Positions 42,253-51,796 of a DNA stretch of 51,796 nucleotides are shown here, piece by piece. Positions within the stretch are counted from its first letter, which is position 1, and every line of letters begins with the position of its first letter. The stretch is from positions 1 to 51,796 of the forward strand of contig CABZNT010000009.1 in the NCBI GenBank assembly GCA_902527105.1. The letters are read 5' to 3'. Source of the stretch: an uncultured Prochlorococcus sp. Its GTDB lineage: Bacteria; Cyanobacteriota; Cyanobacteriia; PCC-6307; Cyanobiaceae. Both the position numbers and the translations under genes were made by a program. Under the pieces are notes generated by a model. The model saw nothing but the letters and a program-made list of their open reading frames with translations, ran no database searches and had not been told where the DNA came from.

Positions 42253-42504
42253 TTAAACAGGTAATTCCATTCCTGGATTACACTTTGACCATTTACCAAA
42301 TTCACTTTCAAAACTTTCACAAGATTGAACATCCCAATCAGTTTTATAATCACCATTATTATCTTCAACTATACTGACATGAATGAATGGTTTTTTTGCT
42401 TTAAAATCAGGTAGATCACAAATATGATCAACACCATGATTATTCTCAACATCATGATATGTGATACATCTATCAACCCACTTACAGTTGATGCAAATGC
42501 ACAT
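42253..42504 (-). CDS. ycf34: Ycf34 family protein
   Basis: This 83-residue protein starts at ATG 42504 with MCICINCKWVDRCITYHDVE, the Ycf34 N-terminus. Four cysteines are clustered in it (C2, C4, C7 and C13), with more later (CDLP, QSCESFE, SKCNP). In Synechocystis Ycf34 binds an Fe-S cluster and affects photosynthetic electron transport. The open frame continues upstream to 42573, but the extra residues are unrelated and overlap divergent cca. Only 14 bases separate its start from cca. Confidence 0.88.
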   Translation of the reverse strand: MCICINCKWVDRCITYHDVENNHGVDHICDLPDFKAKKPFIHVSIVEDNNGDYKTDWDVQSCESFESEFGKWSKCNPGMELPV

Positions 42505-42518
42505 AATTAATAAATCAA

Positions 42519-43736
42519 ATGAAAAGTAGCATTTACACAGATCATACACTAATAATTGATGAATTAGAAACAAGTATAAAATTTCATAATTTGGATTTAA
42601 TATTAGGTTTTTTACCTACAGGATCATATTTAGTTGGTGGTTACATAAGAGATATTATTTTGGGAAAAGAAACTAAAAAGGTTGATGTTGATATTGTGGT
42701 ACCTTTAAATGCAATTGAAATTGGTAAAAAGATTGCAGACAATACTGGATCAAAATTTATAATTTTAGATAAAAAAAGAGAAGTAGTAAGAATTATTCTT
42801 AATAATATTTATATTGATATTGCTAATCAGGTTTCGTCTACGATAGAAGGAGATTTATGTTCTAGAGACTTTTCGATAAATTCAATAGCTTTTTTGTTCG
42901 ATAAGAAGTGTTTGTTTGATCCATTAAATGGTCTTAAAGATCTAGAGATTTCTTTGCTTAGAACTCATTCTGAAAAGAATTTATTAAACGATCCTTTACG
43001 AATATTGAGATGTTTTCGATTTGTTTCGGAATTGAATTTTAGAATTGATATTAATTTAATTAATTTTATAAAAAAAAATAAAGGGAAACTATATCTTGTT
43101 GCTAAAGAAAGGATTAATTATGAAATACAGAAAATAGTAAATGGAGCAAATGCTCTTGATGCAGTTTTATTGATAAAAAAATTAAATATATTTGGTACTG
43201 ATAATTTTTCTGAAGATACTTTTTTTTTGGATTTAGAGAAAATTAATTATGCAGAAATTAATCAGAAAGAAAAAGAAAAATTTTTACCATCATTTTTCAT
43301 TTCTCAAATTTTAGATGTTGTATCTTTAGAGAAACTTAGCTTTAGTAAAGCTGAAATTGAAAAAACTAAGTTATTACGAAAATGGCACTTTTTGTTGGAG
43401 AAAAAAAATATCGCTCAATTAACTGAATCAGATAGATTTGCATTGCATAAAGAATTAGAGATGTTTCTTCCATCATTTATTTTTTATTTACCTCAAAACT
43501 TACGATTAGATTGGCTTCAAAGATGGCGTGATAATGATGATAAATTATTTCATCCTTCAAACTTACTTAATGGTGATGTAATCAAAAAAAATTTTAAAAT
43601 AAAGGATGGGCCTCTTTTAGGAGAGCTTTTACATTATCTTTCTAAGGAACTTGCGTATAAGAGATTGAATAATTTTGATGAAGCTATTTATAAAGCAAAG
43701 CTATGGATTGAACAAAATGCGCCAAAATGTGATTAA
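42519..43736 (+). CDS. CCA tRNA nucleotidyltransferase / poly(A) polymerase family protein
   Basis: This 405-residue class II nucleotidyltransferase has GSYLVGGYIRDIILGK (about 32-47), the catalytic DxD within KVDVDIVV, SRDFSIN (about 117-123) and DPLRILRCFRF. The family adds CCA to tRNA 3' ends; some members are poly(A) polymerases. As the tRNA-Asn in this window has no encoded CCA, such an enzyme is needed. It is divergent from ycf34 across 14 bases. Confidence 0.88.
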   Translation: MKSSIYTDHTLIIDELETSIKFHNLDLILGFLPTGSYLVGGYIRDIILGKETKKVDVDIVVPLNAIEIGKKIADNTGSKFIILDKKREVVRIILNNIYIDIANQVSSTIEGDLCSRDFSINSIAFLFDKKCLFDPLNGLKDLEISLLRTHSEKNLLNDPLRILRCFRFVSELNFRIDINLINFIKKNKGKLYLVAKERINYEIQKIVNGANALDAVLLIKKLNIFGTDNFSEDTFFLDLEKINYAEINQKEKEKFLPSFFISQILDVVSLEKLSFSKAEIEKTKLLRKWHFLLEKKNIAQLTESDRFALHKELEMFLPSFIFYLPQNLRLDWLQRWRDNDDKLFHPSNLLNGDVIKKNFKIKDGPLLGELLHYLSKELAYKRLNNFDEAIYKAKLWIEQNAPKCD

Positions 43737-43794
43737 ATACACATAGCTTAGTTTTGTTTAGAAGTTCAGACTTCAAAATCATTTTTAAAAATTT

Positions 43795-44214
43795 ATGAGC
43801 ATTCGCATTTACATTGGCAATTTACCACAAGGATTTAATCCAAAAGAATTTGATACACTTTTAAAGTCAGTTTCTGATTCGATTCGATTTAAAGCAGTTT
43901 TAGATAAGGAAACTAAGGAATGCAGAGGCTTTGGTTTTGCGACAACTAATAATGAAGATAATGCTAATTCATTAATTCAAAAGTTAAACGGTTTTGAATT
44001 TAATGGTTCTAAGTTAAGAGTAGAATTATCAGAAAAGAAAGATTCTGCTTCAAACAAAAGAAGTAGTGGAAAATTAAACAAGAATAAGAAGAGGAAAGAC
44101 TTTAAGAAAATTGTTCACAGTGATGCACCAAACCTGGAAGCTCCTGATCCAAGATGGGCTGGAGAACTCTCTAAATTAAAAGATTTGTTAGCTAATCAGA
44201 AGACGCCTGCTTAG
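43795..44214 (+). CDS. RRM-type RNA-binding protein
   Basis: This 139-residue protein has one RNA-recognition motif (residues about 2-82) with RNP2 IYIGNL and RNP1 CRGFGFATT, then a lysine-rich tail (KKDSASNKRSSGKLNKNKKRKDFKK). A C-terminal APNLEAPDPRWAGELSKLKDLLA segment follows that I have seen in related picocyanobacterial proteins. Cyanobacterial Rbp proteins are linked to cold response and mRNA localisation. Its stop directly abuts the crtB stop on the other strand. Confidence 0.9.
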   Translation: MSIRIYIGNLPQGFNPKEFDTLLKSVSDSIRFKAVLDKETKECRGFGFATTNNEDNANSLIQKLNGFEFNGSKLRVELSEKKDSASNKRSSGKLNKNKKRKDFKKIVHSDAPNLEAPDPRWAGELSKLKDLLANQKTPA

Positions 44215-45123
44215 TTATTTAATTCTAGAAATTAAGAAAGATATTGGAATCTCAAGAGCTTTTACTGAATTTTTCACAAAAGCCCTATTATTAAAAACAT
44301 CATAATCTAATCTTTCAATAGAATCTAATATTCCTCTGTAAAGTCTTAAAGAAGTCCACACAGGCCATCTTGCATCAGAAGATAGCCACTTAATGCCATC
44401 TTCAGACTTTTGGAACCATTCGCGAGCCCTTGTTAATTGAAAGTTCATGAGTGCTTTCCACTGCTTGTTTATTTTTCCTTTTAAAAGTTCCTCTTCAGAA
44501 TAATTAAATTTTTCAATATCAGATTGTGGGAGATAAATCCTTCCTCTTTGTCTATCTTCTCCAACATCCCTCAATATATTTGTTAATTGGTTTGCAATTC
44601 CTAGAGCTATAGCTGCTTCGGAGGGGTCAGGCATGGTACTCCATGGGGCTGATGTATAAGCGCTATCAATTCCCATCACATTTTGAGTCATTAAACCAAC
44701 AGTCCCTGCGACTCTATAACAATAAAGTTTTAATTCATCAAAATCTTTGTATCTAAATTTATTCAGATCCATTCTCTGGCCATCTATCATGTCTAGATAA
44801 GGTTGAATACTTTGTGGATATTTCTCGATTGTATCTAATAAAACTGAATCTAATTCAGATTTAATATTTCCTTTAAATACATTTTTAGTATTTTCTTCCC
44901 ATTGATCTAGATTGTCTGAGAGCTCATCTTGCGATTTAGTTGAGGCTTCTACGCTATCCATTATTTCATCAGTTCTTCTACACCATACATAGATAGCCCA
45001 GATAGCTCTTCTCTTTTTTTGAGGCAATAGAAGAGTTCCCAAGTAAAAGGTTTTAGCCCATTTTTGAGTTTCTTTTCGGCATATCTCGTATGCTTGATCT
45101 AGTTGAGAAATTGAATTTTTCAA
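44215..45123 (-). CDS. crtB: Phytoene synthase
   Basis: This 302-residue enzyme condenses two geranylgeranyl diphosphates to phytoene. The two aspartate-rich Mg-binding motifs are RTDEIMDS (about 50-57) and LRDVGEDRQRGRIYLP (about 189-204). FYLGTLLLPQKKRRAIWAIY at the N-terminus is characteristic. Length is normal. It lies 33 bases downstream of crtP on the same strand, a conserved cyanobacterial pairing. Confidence 0.95.
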   Translation of the reverse strand: MKNSISQLDQAYEICRKETQKWAKTFYLGTLLLPQKKRRAIWAIYVWCRRTDEIMDSVEASTKSQDELSDNLDQWEENTKNVFKGNIKSELDSVLLDTIEKYPQSIQPYLDMIDGQRMDLNKFRYKDFDELKLYCYRVAGTVGLMTQNVMGIDSAYTSAPWSTMPDPSEAAIALGIANQLTNILRDVGEDRQRGRIYLPQSDIEKFNYSEEELLKGKINKQWKALMNFQLTRAREWFQKSEDGIKWLSSDARWPVWTSLRLYRGILDSIERLDYDVFNNRAFVKNSVKALEIPISFLISRIK

Positions 45124-45156
45124 AAAGTTTTAGTTATATTTAGAAGTTTGTAAACG

Positions 45157-46599
<1,443 letters not shown>

Positions 46600-46647
46600 T
46601 TAAAGTTAGGACATAATAGTTTTTTTCGTTGATTATTTCGTAAAATT

Positions 46648-46995
46648 ATGGAAAAAATGCTCTTAAAATCGACTACTAGACATGTAAGAATTTTTACTGC
46701 CGAAGTTGTTGATGAGGAATTACAGTTTCATCCCAACAAATTAACTCTTGATTTAGATCCAGATAACGAATTTATTTGGAATGAAGACTCTCTAAACAAA
46801 ATAAATGAAAAATTTAATGATCTAATTAAAGAGAGAGCAGGAAGAGATTTAGATGATTATGAACTTCGAAAAATAGGATCAGAAATCGAAGGTTTAATCA
46901 AATTTTTGCTTCAAAATGGTCAGCTAAGCTATAACCCTGATTGTAGAGTAATGAATTATTCAATGGGTTTACCAAAAACAAATGAAGTGCTGTGA
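46648..46995 (+). CDS. ndhM: NAD(P)H-quinone oxidoreductase subunit M
   Basis: This 115-residue protein has the NdhM pattern: [34 protein letters not shown] and [40 protein letters not shown]. NdhM is an oxygenic-phototroph-specific subunit of NDH-1. ATG 46657 would shorten it by three residues. Its stop overlaps the GTG of the next gene (GTGA), giving translational coupling. Confidence 0.93.
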   Translation: MEKMLLKSTTRHVRIFTAEVVDEELQFHPNKLTLDLDPDNEFIWNEDSLNKINEKFNDLIKERAGRDLDDYELRKIGSEIEGLIKFLLQNGQLSYNPDCRVMNYSMGLPKTNEVL

Positions 46996-47615
46996 ATAGA
47001 TCATCCTCAAATAGAAGGCCAAGGAGAGGCTCAAATAGAAATTATTACCCTCCAAATCCAAGAGATATGGATTCTTATGGACAAAGAAACCAAAGATTAC
47101 CTTCTTCTTCTGAACAAAAGATCAACTTCAGTACAGGAACCATTGCTGTTCTTGCAGGAGTACTAATTTTAGGAGTAGGTATTGGGAGTGCTATTACAAG
47201 TACAACAGATGGAGGACAAGGAAACATAGCTAGTCAACAACAATTAGATATGGCTGTTCCAGACCCTGAATTTTGTAGACAATGGGGAGCTAGTGCTTTT
47301 GTAATTGATGTTGAAATGTATACAACTCTTAATCCATCAACGAGCTTTGTAACGCAACCAGCTCTTCAGCCAGGTTGTGTTATTAGAAGAGAGAATTGGA
47401 CAGTTTTGCAAAAACAGGGCGCAATTAGTAACGAAGATGTAAGAGAATGTAAGCAAAGGATGAATACTTTTGCTTATATCGGATCTATAAGAGATAAGCC
47501 AATAGTTAAATGCGTTTATCAGACTGATGTAAATGAAAATAAATTTATAATAAAAGGTGATGGTCAAGCCGAAGACGGGGGAGTTGGTATTAATAAAGAA
47601 GCAATTCAGTTTTGA
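46992..47615 (+). CDS. DUF3172 family membrane-anchored protein
   Basis: This 207-residue protein has a basic disordered N-terminus ([20 protein letters not shown]), one transmembrane helix (about residues 51-70, [20 protein letters not shown]) and a soluble domain with [27 protein letters not shown]. This I associate with DUF3172, a cyanobacterial family of unknown function. The start is GTG, overlapping the ndhM stop. It converges with rbcR, 5 bases apart. Confidence 0.75.
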   Translation: MNRSSSNRRPRRGSNRNYYPPNPRDMDSYGQRNQRLPSSSEQKINFSTGTIAVLAGVLILGVGIGSAITSTTDGGQGNIASQQQLDMAVPDPEFCRQWGASAFVIDVEMYTTLNPSTSFVTQPALQPGCVIRRENWTVLQKQGAISNEDVRECKQRMNTFAYIGSIRDKPIVKCVYQTDVNENKFIIKGDGQAEDGGVGINKEAIQF

Positions 47616-47620
47616 TAGAA

Positions 47621-48565
47621 TTATATATGCCTTAAAGGACTTTCTAAACTAGCAAATTGTGGCAGTATATTTTTTTTAAAAACTTCTGATGCTCTTGATG
47701 TATATCTTGAAGGATTAGTAATTAATTTAAGTTCTCTTTTAACCTCTAAGTCAGCAACAAATGCTTTGTGGATTGTTCCAGCAGATAATTCTCTTTCAAT
47801 AGAAACAACAGGTAAAAAGGAAGCTCCTAATCCTGATTGAACTGCATTTTTGATCGCTTCAAGAGAGTTAAGTTCCATCTCAATTTTTAATCTTTGAATA
47901 TCAAGCCCAGAGTCTTGAAGAAGTTTATCAACAACTTTTCTTGTTGTAGATTGAGAGTCCAATGTTACAAAATTTAATTTGTATAAGTCTTCTTTTAAAA
48001 GCTCTTTTTTAGTAGAAAGTGGGTGTTTAGATGGTAAAACTAATGCCAATTCATCTGTGGCATATGGAATTACTTGTAGCAAATTTTCTAAATCTCCAGG
48101 TAATTGTCCGCCAATAATAGCTAAGTCAATTTGTCCATTCGCGACGCTCCAACCAGTTCTTCTAGTACTGTGAACTTGAAGCTGAACAGATACATCAGGG
48201 TATTTTTGCCTGAATAGTCCTATCATTCTTGGCATTAAATATGTCCCAGTCGTTTGGCTGGCTCCAATGACAAGAGTTCCTCCTTTTAAGCTATTTAAAT
48301 CTTCAATAGCTTTACAAGCTTCGTCGCATTGATTCAAAATTCGTTCGCAATAATCAAGCAATAGTCTCCCTGCTTCAGTCAATAAAGCCTTCCTACCACC
48401 TCTGTCGAAAATTGTGATTTCAAGTTGTTTTTCTAGATTTTGTATTTGTAGACTTACTGCAGGTTGGGTTACATATAAGAGATCTGCAGCTTTTTTAAAA
48501 CTTCCTTGAGCTGCTATAGCTTTTAGTATTCTTAATTGGTCGAGTGTAAATGGTAATTCTGGCAT
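47621..48565 (-). CDS. rbcR: LysR-type transcriptional regulator RbcR
   Basis: This 314-residue LysR regulator has the N-terminal [46 protein letters not shown] (about 5-47). An effector domain starting [31 protein letters not shown] follows. The sequence is very close to cyanobacterial RbcR/CcmR-NdhR proteins that control RuBisCO, carbon-concentrating and ndh genes; RbcR versus NdhR is hard to split. It is divergent from the NnrU-like gene, and ndhF/ndhD follow just beyond, which would fit a local target. Confidence 0.82.
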   Translation of the reverse strand: MPELPFTLDQLRILKAIAAQGSFKKAADLLYVTQPAVSLQIQNLEKQLEITIFDRGGRKALLTEAGRLLLDYCERILNQCDEACKAIEDLNSLKGGTLVIGASQTTGTYLMPRMIGLFRQKYPDVSVQLQVHSTRRTGWSVANGQIDLAIIGGQLPGDLENLLQVIPYATDELALVLPSKHPLSTKKELLKEDLYKLNFVTLDSQSTTRKVVDKLLQDSGLDIQRLKIEMELNSLEAIKNAVQSGLGASFLPVVSIERELSAGTIHKAFVADLEVKRELKLITNPSRYTSRASEVFKKNILPQFASLESPLRHI

Positions 48566-48647
48566 CTATTATGCCTACAATTACTTATAATTCTAATGCT
48601 TAAGGGCATTCTTGTTAAGAAAAAAATTAATTGAATAATTTAAATAT

Positions 48648-49376
48648 ATGGAGACTCATAAAACTTCTCTAATTATCTTACTTTTGATTTTGATTTTTGC
48701 CGTAATTCATAGTGGTGGAGCCGCTTTAAGAATAAAGGCAGAATCTATTATAGGCCCTAGGTTATGGAGGTTATGTTTTGTTTTTTTAAGTTTGCCATCT
48801 GCAGTGATTTTGATTAGTTATTTTTTGGCTCATAGATATGACGGAATCAGATTGTGGAATCTACAGGGTAATAATTTCGTTTTTATAGTGGTTTGGATCT
48901 TAACTGCAATAAGTTTTTTATTTTTATATCCAGCTACTTACAATTTGCTAGAAATTCCGTCGGTTTTAAAACCTAAAGTACGAATTTATGGAACTGGGAT
49001 AATGAGAATCACAAGACATCCACAAGCATTTGGGCAGATAATTTGGTGTTTTGCTCACACTTTATGGATTGGGACGTCATTCACATTAATAACTTCTATT
49101 GGCTTAATTTTGCATCATCTTTTCGCAATCTGGCATGGGGATAAGAGATTATCAAATAGATTTGGAGAAGAATTTGAAAAGTTTAAAAAAAATACTTCCA
49201 TAATCCCTTTTATGGCGATACTTGAAGGGAGGCAAGAATTTAAGATTAAAGAATTTTTTAGGATATCTCAACTCGGAATATTAATTGCGATAGGTGTACT
49301 TTGGTGGTCTCATCAGTATATAAATATTGCTGTTAAAACATTTAATTCATCATTTTTGTCGGAATTTTTCAATTGA
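48648..49376 (+). CDS. NnrU-family membrane protein, probable 15-cis-zeta-carotene isomerase (Z-ISO)
   Basis: This 242-residue protein has about six hydrophobic helices. RITRHPQAFGQIIWCFAHTLWIGTSF (about 124-149), HHLFAIWHGDKRLSNRFGEEFEKFKKNTSIIPF (about 159-191) and ILEGRQEF closely resemble plant Z-ISO, a heme-b enzyme that isomerises the 15-15' bond of zeta-carotene between PDS and ZDS. The histidines in RHPQ, FAHT and HHLF are candidate heme ligands. The window also holds crtP and crtQ. NnrU of nitrite reducers is the other family name; there is no denitrification context here. Confidence 0.75.
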   Translation: METHKTSLIILLLILIFAVIHSGGAALRIKAESIIGPRLWRLCFVFLSLPSAVILISYFLAHRYDGIRLWNLQGNNFVFIVVWILTAISFLFLYPATYNLLEIPSVLKPKVRIYGTGIMRITRHPQAFGQIIWCFAHTLWIGTSFTLITSIGLILHHLFAIWHGDKRLSNRFGEEFEKFKKNTSIIPFMAILEGRQEFKIKEFFRISQLGILIAIGVLWWSHQYINIAVKTFNSSFLSEFFN

Positions 49377-49408
49377 CAGTTTAAAATCAAAATAAAGTTA
49401 TTTAAAAC

Positions 49409-51430
49409 ATGCCTCAAGCTTCAGAAATTGCCTGGTTAATTCCTGTATTCCCACTAATTGGAGCAGTACTATCTGGCTTAGGGCTAATAAGTATCAACAA
49501 GAAAATTAATAATTCAAGAGAAATTGTTTCTGTAGGTCTGATTTCTTTTGTCGGGATTTCTGCAGTAATAAGTTATAAAGCTCTGATTGAACAAGTTAAT
49601 GGTTATCAATCAGTAGAAAAACTATTTGTATGGGCAAACGCTGGTGATTTCACAATTCCAATGGGTTTTGTCCTTGATCCTTTGGGGAGTGTGATGCTTG
49701 CTTTAGTAACTACAATAACTTTGCTTGTAATGATTTATTCTCATGGTTACATGGCGCATGACAAAGGTTATGTGAGATTTTTTACATATTTAGCATTATT
49801 TAGTAGTTCGATGATGGGATTGATAGTTAGTCCAAATTTATTAGAAATTTACGTTTTTTGGGAATTAGTTGGAATGTGTTCTTACTTATTGGTTGGTTTT
49901 TGGTACGACAGAGATGGTGCTGCACATGCTGCACAGAAAGCATTTGTTGTTAATAGAGTGGGTGACTTCGGTTTATTACTTGGAATTCTTGGTTTATTTT
50001 GGGCAACAAATAGTTTTGATTTTAATGAGATAGCTACTGGAATTTCTCAATCAATATCTGATAATTCGATACCTATTTGGGCTGCCTTACTTCTTTGTTT
50101 TTTAGTTTTTTTAGGGCCAATGGCAAAATCTGCTCAGTTTCCTCTGCATGTATGGTTGCCTGATGCGATGGAAGGACCGACACCTATCTCTGCACTCATC
50201 CATGCCGCAACAATGGTTGCTGCAGGAATATTTCTTGTAGCAAGACTACAACCTTTGTATTCAATATTCCCCTCTATTCAGTTCATTATTGCTTTAGTTG
50301 GTACCATTACTTGTTTTTTAGGAGCCTCTATAGCTTTGACCCAAATGGATTTAAAAAAAGGTTTAGCTTATAGTACGGTTTCTCAGCTTGGTTATATGAT
50401 GCTCGCAATGGGTTGTGGAGCGCCAGTAGCTGGAATTTTTCATTTAGTTACTCATGCTTGCTTTAAAGCAATGCTATTTTTGGGATCTGGTTCAGTAATA
50501 CACGCTATGGAAGAGGTAGTTGGCCATCAGCCGGTATTAGCTCAAGATATGAGATTAATGGGCGGTTTACGAAAAAAAATGCCATATACATCGACTACAT
50601 TTTTAATAGGATGTGTAGCAATTAGTGGAATTCCACCATTGGCAGGTTTTTGGAGTAAAGACGAGATACTTGGAAATGCATTTATATCATTTCCTGCTTT
50701 TTGGTTTATAGGACTTCTAACAGCTGGCATGACTGCTTTTTATATGTTTAGGCTTTATTTCTTGACGTTTGAAGGAGATTTCAGAGGGGATAATAAAGAA
50801 TTGCAAAAAGAGCTTTTAATAGCTTCTAAATCAAACCTAGATGAAGAAAATGAAGAGGAGCATATAGAACATGGCTCCATTCATGAGTCGCCCTGGTCAA
50901 TGACATTCCCCTTGGTATTTTTAGCTGTACCATCTGTAATTATAGGTTTTATGGGGCTTCCATGGGATAGTAAGATTGCTAATTTATTAGATCCTGAAGA
51001 AGCAGAAATCGCTGCAAAAACTTTCGAATTAAAAGAATTTTTGCCTTTAGCTATAGCTTCAGTTCTTATTGCATTAGCTGGAATTATTATTGCTTATCAG
51101 GCATATTTTGTGAAAAAAATTAATTTATCAGTTTTATTTGCTGAAAAGTTTCCAACTATCAACAAATTTTTATCCAAAAAATGGTATTTAGACGATATCA
51201 ATGAAAAACTTTTTGTTAAGGGTAGTAGAAAACTTGCTAAAGAAGTCTTAGAAGTTGATTCTAAAGTTGTCGATGGAGTCGTAAATCTTACTGGACTTGT
51301 AACTTTAGGAAGTGGAGAAGGTTTAAAATATTTTGAGACTGGTAGGGCTCAATTTTACGCTCTTATTGTTTTTGGAGGAGTAATTCTATTAGTTGCCATA
51401 TTTGGTTTTCAATCTCCTCAAGTATCTTGA
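49409..51430 (+). CDS. ndhF: NAD(P)H-quinone oxidoreductase subunit 5 (NdhF)
   Basis: This 673-residue antiporter-like subunit of NDH-1 has about 16 helices. It includes the proton-antiporter motifs YVFWELVGMCSYLLVGFWYDRDGAAHAAQKAFVVNRVGDFG (about 148-188), PLHVWLPDAMEGPTPISALIHAATMVAAGIF and LTHACFKAMLFLGSGSVIHAM. The conserved Glu in WELVG and Lys in FKAML of the proton channel are present. Length and start suit the respiratory/cyclic NdhF1 type. It is followed by ndhD about 120 bases downstream. Confidence 0.95.
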   Translation: MPQASEIAWLIPVFPLIGAVLSGLGLISINKKINNSREIVSVGLISFVGISAVISYKALIEQVNGYQSVEKLFVWANAGDFTIPMGFVLDPLGSVMLALVTTITLLVMIYSHGYMAHDKGYVRFFTYLALFSSSMMGLIVSPNLLEIYVFWELVGMCSYLLVGFWYDRDGAAHAAQKAFVVNRVGDFGLLLGILGLFWATNSFDFNEIATGISQSISDNSIPIWAALLLCFLVFLGPMAKSAQFPLHVWLPDAMEGPTPISALIHAATMVAAGIFLVARLQPLYSIFPSIQFIIALVGTITCFLGASIALTQMDLKKGLAYSTVSQLGYMMLAMGCGAPVAGIFHLVTHACFKAMLFLGSGSVIHAMEEVVGHQPVLAQDMRLMGGLRKKMPYTSTTFLIGCVAISGIPPLAGFWSKDEILGNAFISFPAFWFIGLLTAGMTAFYMFRLYFLTFEGDFRGDNKELQKELLIASKSNLDEENEEEHIEHGSIHESPWSMTFPLVFLAVPSVIIGFMGLPWDSKIANLLDPEEAEIAAKTFELKEFLPLAIASVLIALAGIIIAYQAYFVKKINLSVLFAEKFPTINKFLSKKWYLDDINEKLFVKGSRKLAKEVLEVDSKVVDGVVNLTGLVTLGSGEGLKYFETGRAQFYALIVFGGVILLVAIFGFQSPQVS

Positions 51431-51551
51431 TTACAATTGTGTGTCTTCACTGTCCATTGGGATGAAAAAATACAGAAAATTTCTAGACTTTAGTTAAGAT
51501 AAATTTCCTGTTAAATTGAGTACTTATTCTTTTACACATTTTGCCATGCAA

Positions 51552-51796
51552 ATGTTGGGAACTTTGGGGGGGTGGATTGTCTAATTTTCCTTGGTTATCT
51601 GCCTCAATTTTATTCCCAATTGCTAGTGCATTTGTGATACCTTTTTTTCCAGATAAAGGTGATGGCAAAGAGGTGAGATGGTTTGCATTGTCTATTGCAT
51701 TAATAACTTTTTTAATAACTGTAGGTTCATATATAAATGGCTTTGATATTAATAATGAAAACGTTCAACTTAAAGAAAATATTAGTTGGCTTCCTG
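51552..51796 (+). CDS. ndhD: NAD(P)H-quinone oxidoreductase subunit 4 (NdhD), partial, apparent +1 frameshift at start
   Basis: The frame containing SNFPWLSASILFPIASAFVI and FPDKGDGKEVRWF runs to the right edge and is NdhD, the proton-pumping subunit following ndhF. The expected start ATG (51552) reads MLGTLGGW then stops at TAA 51582, because the run of G at 51566-51572 has seven bases. With six G the sequence would be MLGTLGGGLSNFPW, continuous with NdhD. As written, translation would need TTG 51577 (MSNFPWLS). A sequencing or assembly homopolymer error is the simplest explanation. Confidence 0.85.

Noticed and set aside
42505..42573. N-terminal extension of Ycf34
   Set aside because: The upstream codons overlap divergent cca and do not resemble Ycf34; MCICINCKW is the known start.

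Overview
The window reads as chromosome of a high-light-adapted Prochlorococcus. It is strongly AT-rich (not counted) and tightly packed with short or overlapping gene boundaries. It carries cyanobacterial photosynthesis genes: a high-light-inducible protein, ndhO/M/F/D, ycf3, ycf34, crtQ/crtP/crtB, rpaA, rpaB, rbcR and a likely petL. The genus call rests on protein sequences recognised from memory, not on a search.

Layout. 1-5.3 kb: hli, then a minus-strand block with a zinc-ribbon membrane protein, YihY, an inositol-phosphatase family enzyme, a TolC-type outer-membrane protein and a PDZ/radical-SAM protein. 5.4-17.4 kb: nadB, a VKOR-thioredoxin fusion, rimO, likely petL, a FemAB-like acyltransferase, a RibD-like reductase, a double PTPS protein, aroK, a GST, rbfA and hemD. 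17.3-25.7 kb: crtQ, an A-type Fe-S carrier, a lipid-A-disaccharide-synthase-like protein, an epimerase, ndhO, a J-protein, cysK and an orphan ABC ATPase. 25.75-28.93 kb: tRNA-Asn(GUU) followed by a small integrated element. 29.2-51.8 kb: rpaA, holB-tmk-copper ATPase, ycf3, radA, rpaB, plsX-fabH-fabD-plsC, tsaB, ycf34, cca, an RNA-binding protein, crtP-crtB, ndhM, rbcR, a probable zeta-carotene isomerase, ndhF and the start of ndhD.

The accessory region is the most unusual part. Three perfect 18-bp copies of the tRNA-Asn 3' end lie at 25805, 28703 and 28914. Between the first and second are a lipoprotein, two proteins sharing an N-terminal domain (one with MORN repeats) and a 59-residue AlpA-type DNA-binding protein. 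Between the second and third is a 211-bp unit with a left end, four 11-bp direct repeats and a right end, but no gene. The same 11-bp repeat family, spaced by about one or two helical turns, flanks the gene-bearing unit on both sides. No integrase is visible. This fits a non-autonomous or decayed tRNA-targeted integrative element, of the kind called tycheposons in Prochlorococcus, with a cargo-free tandem copy beside it.

Elsewhere, carotenoid synthesis is nearly complete from phytoene synthase to lycopene precursors (crtB, crtP, crtQ and a Z-ISO-like protein). Four NDH-1 subunit genes are present, and fatty-acid initiation genes follow rpaB directly. At the right edge, the start of ndhD has one G too many in a G run, which puts the expected ATG out of frame.
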